64,000 nucleotides of DNA, taken from NCBI GenBank assembly GCA_029891385.1, contig CM057235.1, forward strand, positions 20,887,120 to 20,951,119, read 5' to 3'. Below the pieces are notes generated by a model, which was not told the origin of the DNA, did no database searches, and saw only the letters and a program-made list of their open reading frames with translations. Of this stretch, positions 36,720 through 48,020 are shown piece by piece. Source of the DNA: Erythroxylum novogranatense. Lineage: Eukaryota > Streptophyta > Magnoliopsida > Malpighiales > Erythroxylaceae. Made by a program: the position numbers and the translations under genes. How positions within the stretch are numbered: the stretch's first letter is position 1; each line of letters opens with the position of its first letter.

Positions 36720-36940
36720 GTAAGCTCCTCCTTCAAAGCCCTCATCTGCTTGTGAAGGTTTTGAACCTCCTGATCCAGAGCCTCTAGACGCTGCACCGTA
36801 GCGAAGGACATCACTGAGCTTCATATGTAGCTACGAAGAAGCAGAGACCCCATCTCCCAATTGCCCTTCCTGTCCAATTTCTCCTCGTCATGGGGAGTAA
36901 TCCGCCAACAATGTAAGGGACACGCCCAACTCTCCAATCG
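36720..36940. repeat. Left copy of the 221-226 bp duplication flanking a nested LTR
   Basis: It matches 40235-40460 almost perfectly over its first 170 bp, then with small deletions (for example CCGCCAACAATGTAAGG against CCGCTCAACAATGTAGCGG). It encodes part of the antisense ORF. The LTR at 36941-40234 lies between the copies, so the element has this piece of coding sequence twice. Confidence 0.9.
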
Positions 36941-39900
36941 TTATCATTAGCAAGGGTATTTTGGTATTTATGAGCCATACCGATAGGTTTCACCGCATTC
37001 ATCGACCGAAAGATGATATCGGGCCTCTAATTATAGAGGAACAGTGCTTATTGCATATGCATTTATTCTTAGGTACGTGCATTCATGATTTTCGAGATTT
37101 GATTGTGACTATGGACCGATCGGATGATTAGATTGGGAGTTAATTGAGAAATTAGAGTAATTAAGTTCAACTGGATCGATTTAATCATGCTTATGGGTGA
37201 TTGGTAATTTATAGAGACTTTTAGAAAATTTTCGGAAATTCGGGAGAAAATACCTCGGACCGGAAATATTTGAGTGATCAACCGATTATCAGATAGTATT
37301 GAAAGGGCTGTCCAATGGCAATGGAAAATTAGAATTTTTCCGATAGAAAATTTATGTGTTAAGCCATTGAAATTGAGACCGAAATTTGACCGATTTGGAG
37401 AGTCAGGGCCTATAAATACTAGGTTGAAAGAAATTTGGGAAAAGTTTGCTAAGGCATTTTCCAGCTTTCTTCTTTCCCTTTACGGTGATTTCGATTCCTC
37501 CCAACGGTGAGAGATCCTTTGATTTCTTTTGGCTTCTTCCTTATGGTAATTAGTCTAATATGTCTCTACCGATTGATAAAGGTTGGAAGCCTCGAGATTG
37601 GTAGATCGAGGATTTTGAAGGATTTCTAGGGTTTCGTGATTTTGAGAGATCTGTGGATTCGATCTGTGATTGGTAAGTTTTATGGTTTTAATGTTGTCAT
37701 TAATGGTTTCTACTGCATTTATGGCATTTATTATGTCCGATTGGGTGGTCAGAGTGTTTACCGATGGGTTCTTCTCCGGTGTTATCGTGAGTGTAAGAGT
37801 TAAGGATTGGTGATCGTTGTAGCTCGAGGCTTTCATTAAGAAAGTTTGCTTTTCTTGCCTTAGATAGTACGATTCGCTGACCGATTGAGTTATATTGATG
37901 ATTGGTTTAGATATTTGATGATTATATATATATTAAGGTTTCAACGATGAAATTGATGAGTTATGTGTGTTGATAAATTAAGGAAATGGTTCTTGGAAGG
38001 AATAGAAGCTAAGGATTTGTTGTATTTTGTGTATCGAATTAATTGAGAGTTGTTCACAGAGGAAAATTTGGGTTAGAGTTTCAGTAGTCGGGATCTCGAA
38101 CACTGGAATTGTGTTTAAGGATGTGTTGGGGAAGAAGGAGAACTGGTAGAGGAGCGAGAGCTCGGTAGAGGAGCGAGAACTGGTAGAGGAGCGAGAGCTC
38201 GGTAGAGGAGCGAGAACTGGTAGAGGAGCGAGAACTGGTAGAGGAGCGAGAGCTCGGTAGAGGAGCGAGAACTGGTAGAGGAGCGAGAGCTCGGTAGAGG
38301 AGCGAGAATGCAGAGGAGCGAGAGCTCTGTGAGAGGAGCGAGAACTGGTAGAGGAGCGAGAGCTCGGTGAGGAGAGCGAACTGTAGAGGAGCGAGAGCTC
38401 GGTGAGGAGCGAGAATCGGTAGAGGAGCGAGAGCTCGGTGGGAGGAGCGAGAACTGGGTAGAGGAGCGAGAGCTCGGTGGAGGAGCAAGAATCTGTGGAG
38501 GAGCGAGAGCTCGGTGAGGAGCGAGAACTGTAGAGGAGCGAGAACTGCAGAGGAGCGAGAGCTCGGTAGACGGGCGAGAATCGGTAGAGGAGCGAGAGCT
38601 CGGTGGAGCGAGAACGGTGGAGGAGCGAGAGCTCGGTAGAGGAGCGAGAACTGCAGAGGAGCGAGAGCCTGAGACGGGCGAGAACTGGTAGAGGAGCAAT
38701 AACTCTGAGGCGGCCTATGGGCATACGGGTGAGCACCAGGCGCACCCCTGGTCGCGACCTCCACCCTAGTTGTCCGAAGAGGTGTGTTTGAGGTTTTTGG
38801 AATTGGGACTTAGAAAATTACAAATTCAATGACTAAGGATTAAATTCAAATTGGAGTTTTAAATTGGAAATTGCAATAGAGGTTTTGACCGAATGAATAG
38901 GAAATGGTTATAGAGAATATGAATTGAGGAAATTGACTGAATTCTAGGAATGGAGCAATTACTGTCGATCAACTGAACTAAGAGTCAGGAATTGGACCTA
39001 AGAGTCCAAAATTGGGTATTAGCACCGAAATCGTGAACATGCATTGTACATCATTTCATCGAGACATATGCATTATCGCACGTAAATTGAGCATCTAGTA
39101 ATGGGACTGCATTTTATCACATACAGGCACCGCTGGACCGTCGCTCCACGGACATTCTTTGGGACTTCCAGCAAGAGCTCGGAAGTTACAGGTGAGTAAC
39201 CTAGTTGGTTTCTCAAATTTCTGGGTGCTTACATGCTTACTGTGAATTACATGCAAAGGTGAATTATATGACTACCGTATGACTACTGGCATGTAATGGA
39301 TTGAATTGCATGTTTTATCGAATTGAATCGCATCATTACGTGATATCGATCAACACCGGGCTTTATACCACACACCGTAAATTACCGAACATGGTACCGC
39401 ATGCATAAATGCATGATCACATAATGGAATGTGTCCCAGTTGCTATTTTCACCGAAATGAGCTTTGAGCTCATACATCAGATCGACGGGCTTAGCAGGGA
39501 GAAACTCACACGCCCACACCGTGATCTTGATGAGCACTTGGGCACAAAACTCAATAACTGGAAAGAGTCACATATGCATTGCATTTACATGATTGATCGT
39601 TGTGGACGACTCTTGAAATACGTGATAATATGAAATCATCGTAGATCGCATCGTTATTGCAAATTGTTCTAAATTACTGCTTATTGTTACTTGTCTTCGT
39701 AAGTGGCTACCGATCATCGCAATCGTTATAGATCGTTATATTATATTGGTAATGAATATTATCAGATTATGTCAGTACGCCAGCGCGTAATGCATGATTT
39801 GAGCGAACCATCGATGATGGTTTCTCATCGAGTTCGCAAACTCACCCGAAATTGCAACCTATTTTTCAGATCGTTAGAGTAGACTCTAGCTCAAGACCTT

Positions 39901-40234
39901 TCTTTCTGCCAGGCGAAATGCCGGCGAGGATCGTGATGGCTCAAAGGTCGGTCAATTTGGGTTAGCATTTTGAGGATGACTTAGGATAGACGCTTGTATC
40001 GCTTTTCCTTTTGATTTTGTTAGAGACCGATAGATTTGTCTATTCGGATTGAATGATTGTATTGATAAATTACATTTTGATATTAATTTTCTGATTTACG
40101 ATTTATTGCAATTATTATCGCGATGCCATGTGGATTTTAGCGAAATTTTCTGGTAGTGAACCTTTATCGTGGGATACGTGTCGGAGCGACCTACGGGTTT
40201 CTCAATGTGTACCCTACGATGAGGGGGCGCTACA
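36941..40234 (+). mobile_element. Chromovirus-family LTR nested in the antisense ORF
   Basis: It ends GGGGGCGCTACA, the exact inverse of the TGTAGCGCCCCC start of the 58709 LTR, so its orientation is opposite to that copy. Shared blocks include the inverted hairpin block (39796-39853) and GCCTCTAATTATAGAGG / GCATTCATGA near the left edge. The left edge appears to lack about 10 bp of the LTR end. At 3.29 kb it is shorter than the 4.4-4.6 kb relatives. No gag or pol occurs inside. Confidence 0.85.
38134..38700. repeat. LTR minisatellite, GAGGAGCGAGA type
   Basis: Roughly 30 copies of an 18-20 bp unit alternate GAGGAGCGAGAGCTCGGTA and GAGGAGCGAGAACTGGTA, with increasing irregularity to the right. 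All three frames of the reverse strand are open because the unit lacks stops; the resulting Ser/Leu-rich translations are not genes. It lies about 1.53 kb from the LTR's TACA end. Confidence 0.92.
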
Positions 40235-40460
40235 GTAAGCTCCTCCTTCAAAGCCCTCATCTGCTTGTGAAGGTTTTGAACCTCCTGATCCAGAGCCTCT
40301 AGACGCTGCACCGTAGCGAAGGACATCACTGAGCTTCATATGTAGCTACGAAGAAGCAGAGACCCCATCTCCCAATTGTCCTTCCTGTCCAATTTCTCCT
40401 CGTCTGCGGGGGGAGTAATCCGCTCAACAATGTAGCGGGACACGTCCAACTCTCCAATCG
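40235..40460. repeat. Right copy of the duplication flanking the nested LTR
   Basis: It starts at the first base after the LTR end (GTAAGCTCCTCC) and continues into the 40460-40845 coding block, so this copy retains the original downstream connection. The left copy (36720-36940) retains the original connection to the C-terminal part of the ORF. Confidence 0.9.
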
Positions 40461-41687
40461 AAGAAGTCATGGGCAGCTTGATCACAGACTCCCACTGCTC
40501 GGAGTCAGTCACCTGACCTTTCCTTGTCCCTTCCTTCTCCTTCTCCTTCCCCACTGACACAGCCTGATCGGATGGGAGGTCACGGAGTCGGACCAGTCTC
40601 CTCCTCTTAAGAGGAGGATCTACCTCCTCGTCCTCATCCTCTTCTACAATCGCCAGTGTTTGCACTAATCGGCACAACCGGTGGCAGCGGCCGCAGATAA
40701 GGGGACCAGCCGATCTGATGGAGCGACCAACGTCCACCAACGGAGCAGAGCCTTCACCAGTCTCCGTCCCCTGCTTCTTCTTTGGGGCCTGCCTCTTGGG
40801 CTTAGAGGGAGCGGCAGGCTCGTTAAAATCCTTTACTCTCATCATGGCTGCACGGCAACGAACACAAGTTAGAGAAATGCAATAATCAAAGTATATGGTA
40901 AATAATTAAACTACGCGGGATCAACCAGGCGGAGCCGCTTCCTCTCTAACCCGCGATCTCTACGAGGGTCGAGAGAAAAGAATCTGCCGAGGCCTCTCAA
41001 TAGCTCCTCGACGAGCCGAAATAAGTCGATTCCGCCGAGCGCTTTGATACGATTCACTACCCCCATTCCTCCTACTAAGGGTTACGCGACATGTCATTCC
41101 ACCGCTTTCGGCTAAAGGGTATCTCCATGGCCGAGACTGAGGAGGACCGGGGCTTCACAAAGAAATACTTTGTCCGCCAAGATGAGATCTTGGTCGTTTC
41201 GGCGGTCGATACAAGGCGTCTCGATCGCAGAGAGGGGATCCCAGCTCGGAAGATCGGGCTCTGACTCAACCTCATGAAGTGGCGCATGATGCCGATCGAT
41301 GGGGAACAATTAATCGGTGGCACAAAGAACGCCAGCACCATTAATAAATCTCCATTGTTCGTGCAATTTGACTGGCATTAATCGGTAGATTACAAGACAC
41401 TCATCCACGATCGGGGCATAAGGAAGCCTCATACCACCCACCGTGAAAAAACTGTCAGAAACGATGATGTACCCACTTAAGTTGCTATGGATACGCTCGT
41501 TCCTCAAAGCCAGCCGGGGTCCCCAAGATGTTGGGATATTAAACCTGAGTGTCGACCGATTCAGCTCCTTGACGGTCATTGTTGATGCCTTCCTTGGCGG
41601 CGCCTCCACAACCAACCCTTCTTTTCTCTCCCTTGTCGATATCTCTTCGACGCCTTCCACCAAACTTCTAGCGCTAGCAGTCGACAT

Positions 41688-42495
41688 ACTTACCCCGAAG
41701 AGAACTTGCGAATAAGAAACTTTAGAGAATCAGACGAGGAAGAAGGACGTACCTATTTGGTGATTTGGGAAGGAAAACCAGACGACGGATGAAGGAAATT
41801 TCTGGGAACTGAGAGCAAGAAAGAGTAAACAAGAATAGAATGAAAGCGAGAATATAACAAGCGTGAAGAAAACTTGCAACGCATCAATCCTGAACATTTA
41901 TAGGGGATCGGTTCAACGGGAAACCCAATCAGAGCGCAACACGCGAAAAAATCCGAACGAGCTTAGACACGTGGAAGAATCCGAGCTAAAGGAGATTAGG
42001 GTTTAAATTTAAAGGTGGAGCGGCGCGACAGTTGAAAGGACATCAATGACAGCTGCACAACGGTTACAAGGACGAATCGTTTCAGATTTTGGAAAGTCGT
42101 CAGACGGCACGCGCTGCCAGACAATAAATGCTTCGCGTACCGCACCATGCGCTCGCTAATGATAACCCCCCGATCTACTTGAGGGCAGGCCAACATGCAG
42201 TAAATGCCCATGCCGATCGGATGAAGACACTAAACCGACCAACCCCAATACGGCCGATCGAGCTCTACCTGTCACAACCCAATCGACCGAATCAGTTACG
42301 AGCCGTCCCGCACACTAGCCACAACGATAACACCCGACCGATCGACTACCTCTTGAGTCACAACCATCGTCTGTTAAAAAGCTACATCTTATAATCTGAC
42401 TGATCGTCCCAGTTACGAGTCATCCCATGTACGAGCTATCAAAACTCACAGATTCCTCCGACCCTTCTCTTCGCCGCACTCGAGGAGGGGGCTTA
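41688..42495 (+). other. Tat-like 3' untranslated region with polypurine tract
   Basis: No gene is seen. The segment runs from the antisense ORF start to the 3' LTR and may hold the promoter of that ORF (reading leftward). It is rich in ACCGATCG-type phrases. The polypurine tract CGAGGAGGGGGCTTA at 42481-42495 primes plus-strand DNA and fixes the 3' LTR start. Confidence 0.65.
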
Positions 42496-42593
42496 TGGTT
42501 GGTTCGGTCATCTTGGGCCCGAACCAGACCAATGATGCATGGGCCGATCGGTCCATTCGCCAAAGATCAGCCTTATGACTAAATCAAGTCCAT
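42496..42593 (+). repeat. Truncated 3' LTR of the Tat-like element
   Basis: 98 bp matching the first 99 bp of the 5' LTR, cut off at AAATCAAGTCCA, where a TGTTAAG element end begins. The remaining roughly 330 bp of LTR are not seen downstream. GTCCA would be the target duplicate of the next insertion if its other end were visible. Confidence 0.88.
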
Positions 42594-42654
42594 GTTAAGT
42601 CAAAACCAGACTTCACGATTAAATAATTTTGATAATAAACAAAGAGAAATATAC

Positions 42655-42945
42655 TAAGAAAAATGATGGAAGAAAAGCGACGATACAAAAGGCATTGAAG
42701 CTTTACGAAGACAAAAGCATTTATACAAAAAGGCATTTAAGAAAAGCGACGGAAGCTTTTACGAAGAAAAGCGCATTTATACAAAAGCGATTTATACAAA
42801 AAGGCATTTAAGAAAAGCGGTTAAGCTTTACGAAGAAAAGCGATTTATACAAAAAGTATTTATACAAAAAGGCATTTAAGCTTTAATAAGAAAAAGCGTA
42901 TTTATACAAAAAGTGTATTTAAGCTTTACTTAACACAAAAGCGAG
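42655..42945. repeat. Irregular minisatellite in the SIRE-like LTR
   Basis: The phrases ATTTATACAAAAAGGCATTTAA, GAAAAGCG and AAGCTTTACGAAG recur in varying order about every 30-50 bp. No coding potential is seen. Confidence 0.75.
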
Positions 42946-43665
42946 CGATATAAAAATAAGACGGAAGAAAGAAACATCGCTTAAGACTACATTTGAGCTA
43001 AAGCTCAATAACCGCTTCTTTAAAGATTCAAGAAGCAAATAGTCAAGAAATGTTGAAGTTCCGACTATAAATAAGAGTCGAGAATGAAGAAGAAACAACT
43101 TTTTGACAAAGTAAATGAAACTCGTGTATTCAATATCATGCTCATCTCGAGAGAAAATTGCGAACTATTTTTCGAGTGTATATTAGAAAGAGCAACACTT
43201 TGTAAAGCTCTTTATCGCTTTTCATTTTGAAAAGTGCTACAGATAGCTCAAGAGGCTAAGAGTAAAAGAATACTTGCTGTTAAGAGACTCAAGAGGCTCA
43301 ACTAAAGAATACTTGTAATCAGCTTTGAGATAGTGAAAATCTCGAAGAATATCTCGAGGATCGGACGTAGCCCACGGTTTAGGGTGAACCAGATAAAATT
43401 GTTGTGTTTCTCTCTAACTCTTATCGTTCTAAATCGTAGTTTTCATTATTAACAAAGTTTTTCAAACTAGTTAAGAATTGATTTAAGATAAGTTTTCTCA
43501 AAGAACAAGCAATTGTAATCAAGAGATTAAAAAATTTATCACAATTCAACCCCCTTCAGGTATCTTGGTCATATTATTACTCAATATATTAACGTGTGAT
43601 TTACTTCAATTGGTATCGAGAGAGGTGTTCAAGAATCACTCTAATAAAGTGTGAACTAAAAGAAA

Positions 43666-45117
43666 ATGGTGGAATCACACACGATATTGCGTAAGGAGCC
43701 TCGACCACCGACCTCCAAAGATTCAATGGTGAAGATTTCCACTATTGGAAGGATCGATGAGATTGTTTATCGAAGTCTACTCACATTGACCTTTGGGACA
43801 TCATCGAGAATGGACCTTACACACCTGAAGATGATGATAAAATCCAATTCCACGAGAAAGATGGACAAATGAGCAAAAGCAAGATTTCAACTAAACTCCA
43901 AAGCAAAATTTTTCGAAGTTGTATCGAAAGCGTAAGCAGTATGACAAAGTGCATGGATGCGATCTCGCCAAAGAAATGTGGGATACATTATCAATTGCAC
44001 ATGAAGGAACAAATCAAGTGAAGGAGTCCAAGATAAGTATTTTGGTGCATCAAGACGAAGTTATTCAAGATGAAAGAAGAAGAGACTATTGATCAAATGT
44101 TCGGAAGATTCCAAACAATTGTTAATGGGCTAAAAGCTCTTGAAGAACGTACAACAGTCAAGACCATGTTCGAAAGATTTTGAGGAGTCCGCCAAAAGAT
44201 GGAGACCCAAAGTAATCGCTTCTTTGTAAGAAGCCAAAGACCTAAGCGCATCAAGCTTGATGAATTGCTTGGATCATCAAGATACACGGCAGAGCTTGAT
44301 GCGGAAGATAAGCCCAAAAGGAGAAGTCCATAGCACTCAAAGCAAGTCAAAAGAATCACAAAATCCGTAAGAAGAAAACAAAAAGGAATACATCAAAGGC
44401 GTTAAAGATCGAAGAAGTAAGGATGATGATTCCAAGAAGTCGTAATCTGAATCAAGTGATGAAGATTTATGAGTTATCTTTCATTTCAAGAAAGATAAGA
44501 AGAATGTGGAAAAAGAAGTCCAAAGGAAATTCAACATTTAGAAGGAACAAATGGCAAAGACGATGAAAAGTCGATAAAGCATCCATTACCGTTATGAATG
44601 CAAGAAGTCGACATTACAAGTCCGAGTGTCCAATGTTGAAAAGACAACCCGTAAGGAGTAGAGATAACAAGAAAAGCATGATGGCAACGTGGGAAGATCT
44701 GGATTCATCGAATCGATACAAGTTCACAAGCGTCGTAACATGCTAACATATGTCCGTAGTGAAGAAGAAAGTGATGAGGAGGTAACTTCCACTATAATGA
44801 TATACAAGATGCATATTCGTAATTGTTAGAGGATTCTCATGCTATTCTAAACAAGACAAGTCGTTGAAGAAGAAATATGTAGAAACCTCAAACATACTCA
44901 TGAGATAGAGAGTGAGAATATAAGTTTGAGAAAGCAAGTCGAGGAATTGAATAACAACAAAGTTGTAGATAGATCTCAAGAGATTAATCAATTGAAACCG
45001 AGAATTAATAATCTCTCAATTGATCTAGCTAAATTTACGATAGTACAAAAAGATGAATAAAATGATAGAGAATACGACATCCGAGGATAAGACCGGATTA
45101 GGGTTTACTAAAATAAG
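43666..45117 (+). pseudogene. SIRE-like copia gag remnant
   Basis: Starts MVESHTILRKEP. After a frame change it carries the copia gag phrases FHYWKD near 43738, DLWDIIENGPYTP near 43790, EEETIDQMFGRFQTIVNGLK near 44079-44138 and LDELLGSS near 44261. The last readable piece, SEDKTGLGFTK at about 45083-45115, is the usual end of SIRE-type gag before the protease. Stops and single-base gaps occur throughout. The protein continues, if at all, into the Ns. Confidence 0.8.
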
Positions 45118-45217
45118 NNNNNNNNNNNNNNNNNNNNNNNNNNNNNNNNNNNNNNNNNNNNNNNNNNNNNNNNNNNNNNNNNNNNNNNNNNNNNNNNNNN
45201 NNNNNNNNNNNNNNNNN
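45118..45217. other. Assembly gap (100 N)
   Basis: Exactly 100 Ns, the conventional placeholder for a gap of unknown length. The true distance between the copia fragment and the NMD3 fragment is unknown. Confidence 0.99.
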
Positions 45218-45593
45218 GTCCTTCCTAAAGCAATTTTGATAAAGAAGAGCTACGAAGAGAAGCGTCATGAAAAACGGGCAAGCCTCGTCTTTGGAAGCTT
45301 AAGTCCTTAAATATGGAAGTTGATGATATTGAAGGTAGAAACGAGAAAGAGAAGATGAATTCGAGTATGAAGAGTTCTTGAGGGATTTAGAAGAGAACCA
45401 CGAGTTGAGGTTCAACATATCACCGCATCAAGTAACAGGGATATCAACCATCGAAGATGGCATCTAAAGCAGATGGGAAGATGTTCCTTCTATTCCTCTA
45501 GAAGAGTTACTTGCGATCTTGATATAACTAATGCAGAAGATAATGGTGATGATAATGATGACGATGATGGCATGAGGGAGTAATCCTTACTTT
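45218..45593 (+). pseudogene. NMD3: NMD3 (60S ribosomal export adaptor) C-terminal fragment, frameshifted
   Basis: Pieces of the NMD3 C-terminus appear in order but in different frames: ILIKKSYEEKR near 45234, WKLKSLNMEVDDIEGR near 45290-45337, EYEEFLRDLEENHELRFNI near 45363-45420, MASKAD near 45453, VPSIPLEELL near 45484-45513, and an acidic Asp-rich tail ending MRE at TAA 45591. In eukaryotes this region of NMD3 carries nuclear export signals that take pre-60S subunits out of the nucleus. At least three frame changes make it a pseudogene or an error-rich contig end. The upstream part lies in the gap or is absent. No intron is seen within the fragment. Confidence 0.82.
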
Positions 45594-46827
45594 TACTATA
45601 TGGAATTTGCTTGTCCGATTTGCGATTCAGATTGATTGTGTCGTGTTACTTTTCATGCTGTTGCCTTTGCTTTTCGAATTCTTTCTGCTATGCTCATTGT
45701 TAAGTTATACATTGATATCTTTTCTTCTTTAATTGTGATTATACAATAGAGTATGGTGTAATCATTTCATATATTTTATCAAAATAAATATAAAAATATT
45801 TTTTAAAATGAAAATGTTTTAAGCACAATTTTAGCAACTTTCATAGTAAAATGAATGAAATCAAGATTTTACTTTAAGTCTCATGAAACATTGTAATCCA
45901 TACTTTAATAAGCAAGTGTGATGAAAATAAAAAGATTTCTATTAATTTTATTGAGCAAAATGTCTAGTTAATTGTGTTAAAAGAACTAATAATTAAAATT
46001 TTTAAATGATTTAATTAGTACAATCTAATTCAATTCAATTTATTAATTATTGTTGTTAAAATTTTATTAATTTATTAATTATATAATTGATATTTATAAA
46101 TTAATAAGTTTTATAGATTAAAATTAATTAATTAATTTTAAGTAATAATTTTTAATTAAACTTAATTTTTTATAGATAAGGACGATCTTGTTTCATATTT
46201 TTAATTTTATTTAAACTCTAGTTAATTTGTTATTAATTTTATAACAAATTAACGGTAGAATTTTTAAATCTTAATTTTACCGGCTTAACAATCAAGATTT
46301 CTATTATTTAGCCTTTAATTATATTTGGCCTTCAAAGACTACTAAAGAGAAAAAATGAAAGTAATTAAATGACTTTCTACAAAAGGGATTAGCCACCCAA
46401 ATACATGTGGTTAATAACATAAATAAACTCTATTCCTAATAATTAATGAGAATCTTCACAAATTATGATCTTAAACAATTGAAAACATTACAAACTCCTT
46501 TGGAATATTATTTTAATAATAAACTAAATAAATTATAGTTGTTTAATAGAAGTTTTTTTACATTACAATAATCAGTATTTTAATGAAAACTATATATTAT
46601 AATTTCAAAATAAAATCTCAATGCTAAGTAATTAAATTAATATAATCAAATTCAACACAATCAATGCACAAGACTCTCTACTTTGTTGAAGTTTAAGAAT
46701 GGTCTTCGATGTATACAACTTTACTTTTATAATTTTATATGACCTTTTAATTACAAAGGGATAACTTTATCGGTTGTTCCAAAACAATCTCTTTTTAAAT
46801 TAACATAATTATATCAACAACAATTAA
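45594..46827. other. AT-rich intergenic DNA
   Basis: The first ~180 bp could be the NMD3 3' UTR. From 45780 it is very AT-rich with runs of TTAATTAATT. No gene, repeat family or RNA is recognised. Confidence 0.6.
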
Positions 46828-47655
46828 TTAGACTTTTGGTGCGTTGTGCCTAGTATTAATACCTGTAGGGACAACAATTTTTATTGAGTTTAGCTAGATC
46901 AGTTTGATCTAATCCTGAGTTATATATAAAATTTTTTGTTCCATTCAATCTGACTCAAAATTAACGAGTCCAATTTGAATCAATTAAAATTTGAATCAAA
47001 TTTAAAATTTTTTAAAAAATTGTAAGATATCAAATTACACTTAAATTAACCGTTTAAGTTTAATTGAGCTCATACTCAAGTCACAAACCTCTTGTTCGAT
47101 TTAGTTTTTTACCAAATCTAAACCCAAACATAAAATTTCATGCTCAAATTCAACCTTACTCGATGCCATGACTTTTTTGCTCCTTCAAATACTATAAAGA
47201 ATAAAGAGAGTAATGTAGTAAATATTAGAAAATTTTGAGAATCCAAGCTTATTTATTTTATAATATATATACACAAATTATAGATACTATGTAATTATAT
47301 ATATATATAAATAATTTTATTTTCAAATAGTTAAAATTTAGCTATCATGATTATATTTTAATTTTTATTCAAAATTAGTTTAATTAGCATATAAATTATT
47401 ATACATATTTTAAGATTACATTACTATATAAATATTTTCTTATATAGATATATTATATAAGAAAGCTAAATATGTTTTCAAATAATTTCCGTTATCTTTA
47501 GCTGAAAATAGATCGGACTTTTTTTTAGCCCAAAATTGTTCTGCTTCAGCTTTACAAGTCCGACCAAATCTAACAAACCTAAAACCCTAATCCCTCTCCC
47601 CGTCCCTCGCACTTTCCTCCCCTCCCAGAGCTTCTTGAACCTTCTCGTCAGTAAC
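46828..47655 (+). repeat. Second copy of the eIF3B promoter and 5' UTR
   Basis: 828 bp matching 1591-2415 in the same orientation. The telo-box AAACCCTAA survives at 47582-47590 and one site II motif (AGCCCA, about 47528) survives, while the TGGGCT partner has mutated to CGGACT. The match ends in the 5' UTR at GTCAGTAAC; no eIF3B coding sequence follows. Instead the DNA continues into the leader of an Athila-like element. Confidence 0.92.
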
Positions 47656-48020
47656 AATCTGCAGCAGCTTAAAACTATAGGGACACAAATTTTGAAGCAA
47701 CAAGGAGTGGAAGTGGAAGTGGAAGTGGACGTCATTTCATTTCAATTGTCGTTGATAATTGGAATCTTTGCTTTTGCAGTGCATTTAGGATAGTTTAATT
47801 TTCATACTTGTTCATAGTATAGGCTTTGATTTTCCTTTGCACAAGCATACTTTCATACTTTAATTTTTTTCTTACTTAGCAAAATTTTCACACATACACA
47901 CTCATACATACATCCATACACTCATACACTCGCATTCATCACATTTCACTTTTATTCGACTTCGTGTGATTGTGAGAAAATTTGGTTACTATTTCTTTTA
48001 TTTGTGGATTGATTTTGCGC
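47656..48020 (+). other. Athila leader region after the promoter-copy junction
   Basis: It has a short (GTGGAA)n run at 47707-47732, then CT-rich and T-rich DNA with CATACACTCATACA-type repeats leading to the gag ATG at 48021. An open frame crosses the junction from 47536 but its first half is duplicated 5' UTR, so I do not call it a gene. Confidence 0.55.

Larger units (their letters stand above)
35987..41687 (-). pseudogene. Antisense extra ORF of the Tat-like element, split by an LTR
   Basis: Minus-strand pieces in order: 41687-41310 (MSTASARSLVEGVEE, SGYIIVSDSFFTVGG, EQWRFINGAGVL), 41309-41075 (KYFVRQDEILVVSAVD in another frame), 40845-40336 (basic and Glu-rich, KPKRQAPKKKQ), a stop near 40336, then the coiled coil FATVQRLEALDQEVQNLHKQ. 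The coil is cut at 40235 and continues in the second copy at 36814-35987 (ERKLKEKFLHDCHAAVADMR, SFEEYAEPLLPALGLSLEQM), ending in an uninterrupted Glu run encoded by (CTT)n at 36127-36162. Antisense ORFs at this place are known in Tat-group elements; their role is not established. The protein looks like a coiled-coil, nuclear-type protein by composition only. Confidence 0.75.
28769..42593 (+). mobile_element. Tat-like Ty3/gypsy retrotransposon with antisense ORF
   Basis: 5' LTR 28769-29195, primer-binding site from 29196, gag, protease, RT, RNase H and integrase on the plus strand to about 34560, a 64-bp tandem array, a minus-strand extra ORF (41687 to 35987), polypurine tract 42481-42495 and a truncated 3' LTR 42496-42593. 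RT before integrase makes it Ty3/gypsy. A second RNase H-like stretch and a long antisense ORF before the 3' LTR are traits of the Tat (Ogre/Grande/Retand) group. A chromovirus LTR is nested at 36941-40234. About 13.8 kb in all; not functional. Confidence 0.88.
42594..45117 (+). mobile_element. SIRE-like Ty1/copia element, 5' part, cut by the assembly gap
   Basis: It begins TGTTAAGTCA inside the Tat LTR. The probable LTR runs 42594-43608 and ends at ACTTCA, followed at once by ATTGGTATCGAGAGA, an altered initiator-Met primer-binding site. Before it stands AATTCAACCCCCTTCAGG, a phrase typical of SIRE/Maximus-type LTR ends. A gag remnant follows up to the N run. The LTR end is inferred from the primer site. 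Confidence 0.72.

Noticed and set aside
37978..38764. Long Ser/Leu/Arg-rich open frames in three reverse frames
   Set aside because: They are translations of a short tandem repeat that lacks stop codons. All three frames are open at once, which is the mark of an artefact.
47536..47793. 85-codon open frame across the promoter-copy junction
   Set aside because: The first half is duplicated eIF3B 5' UTR and the rest is a GTGGAA repeat and leader DNA. No family resemblance.
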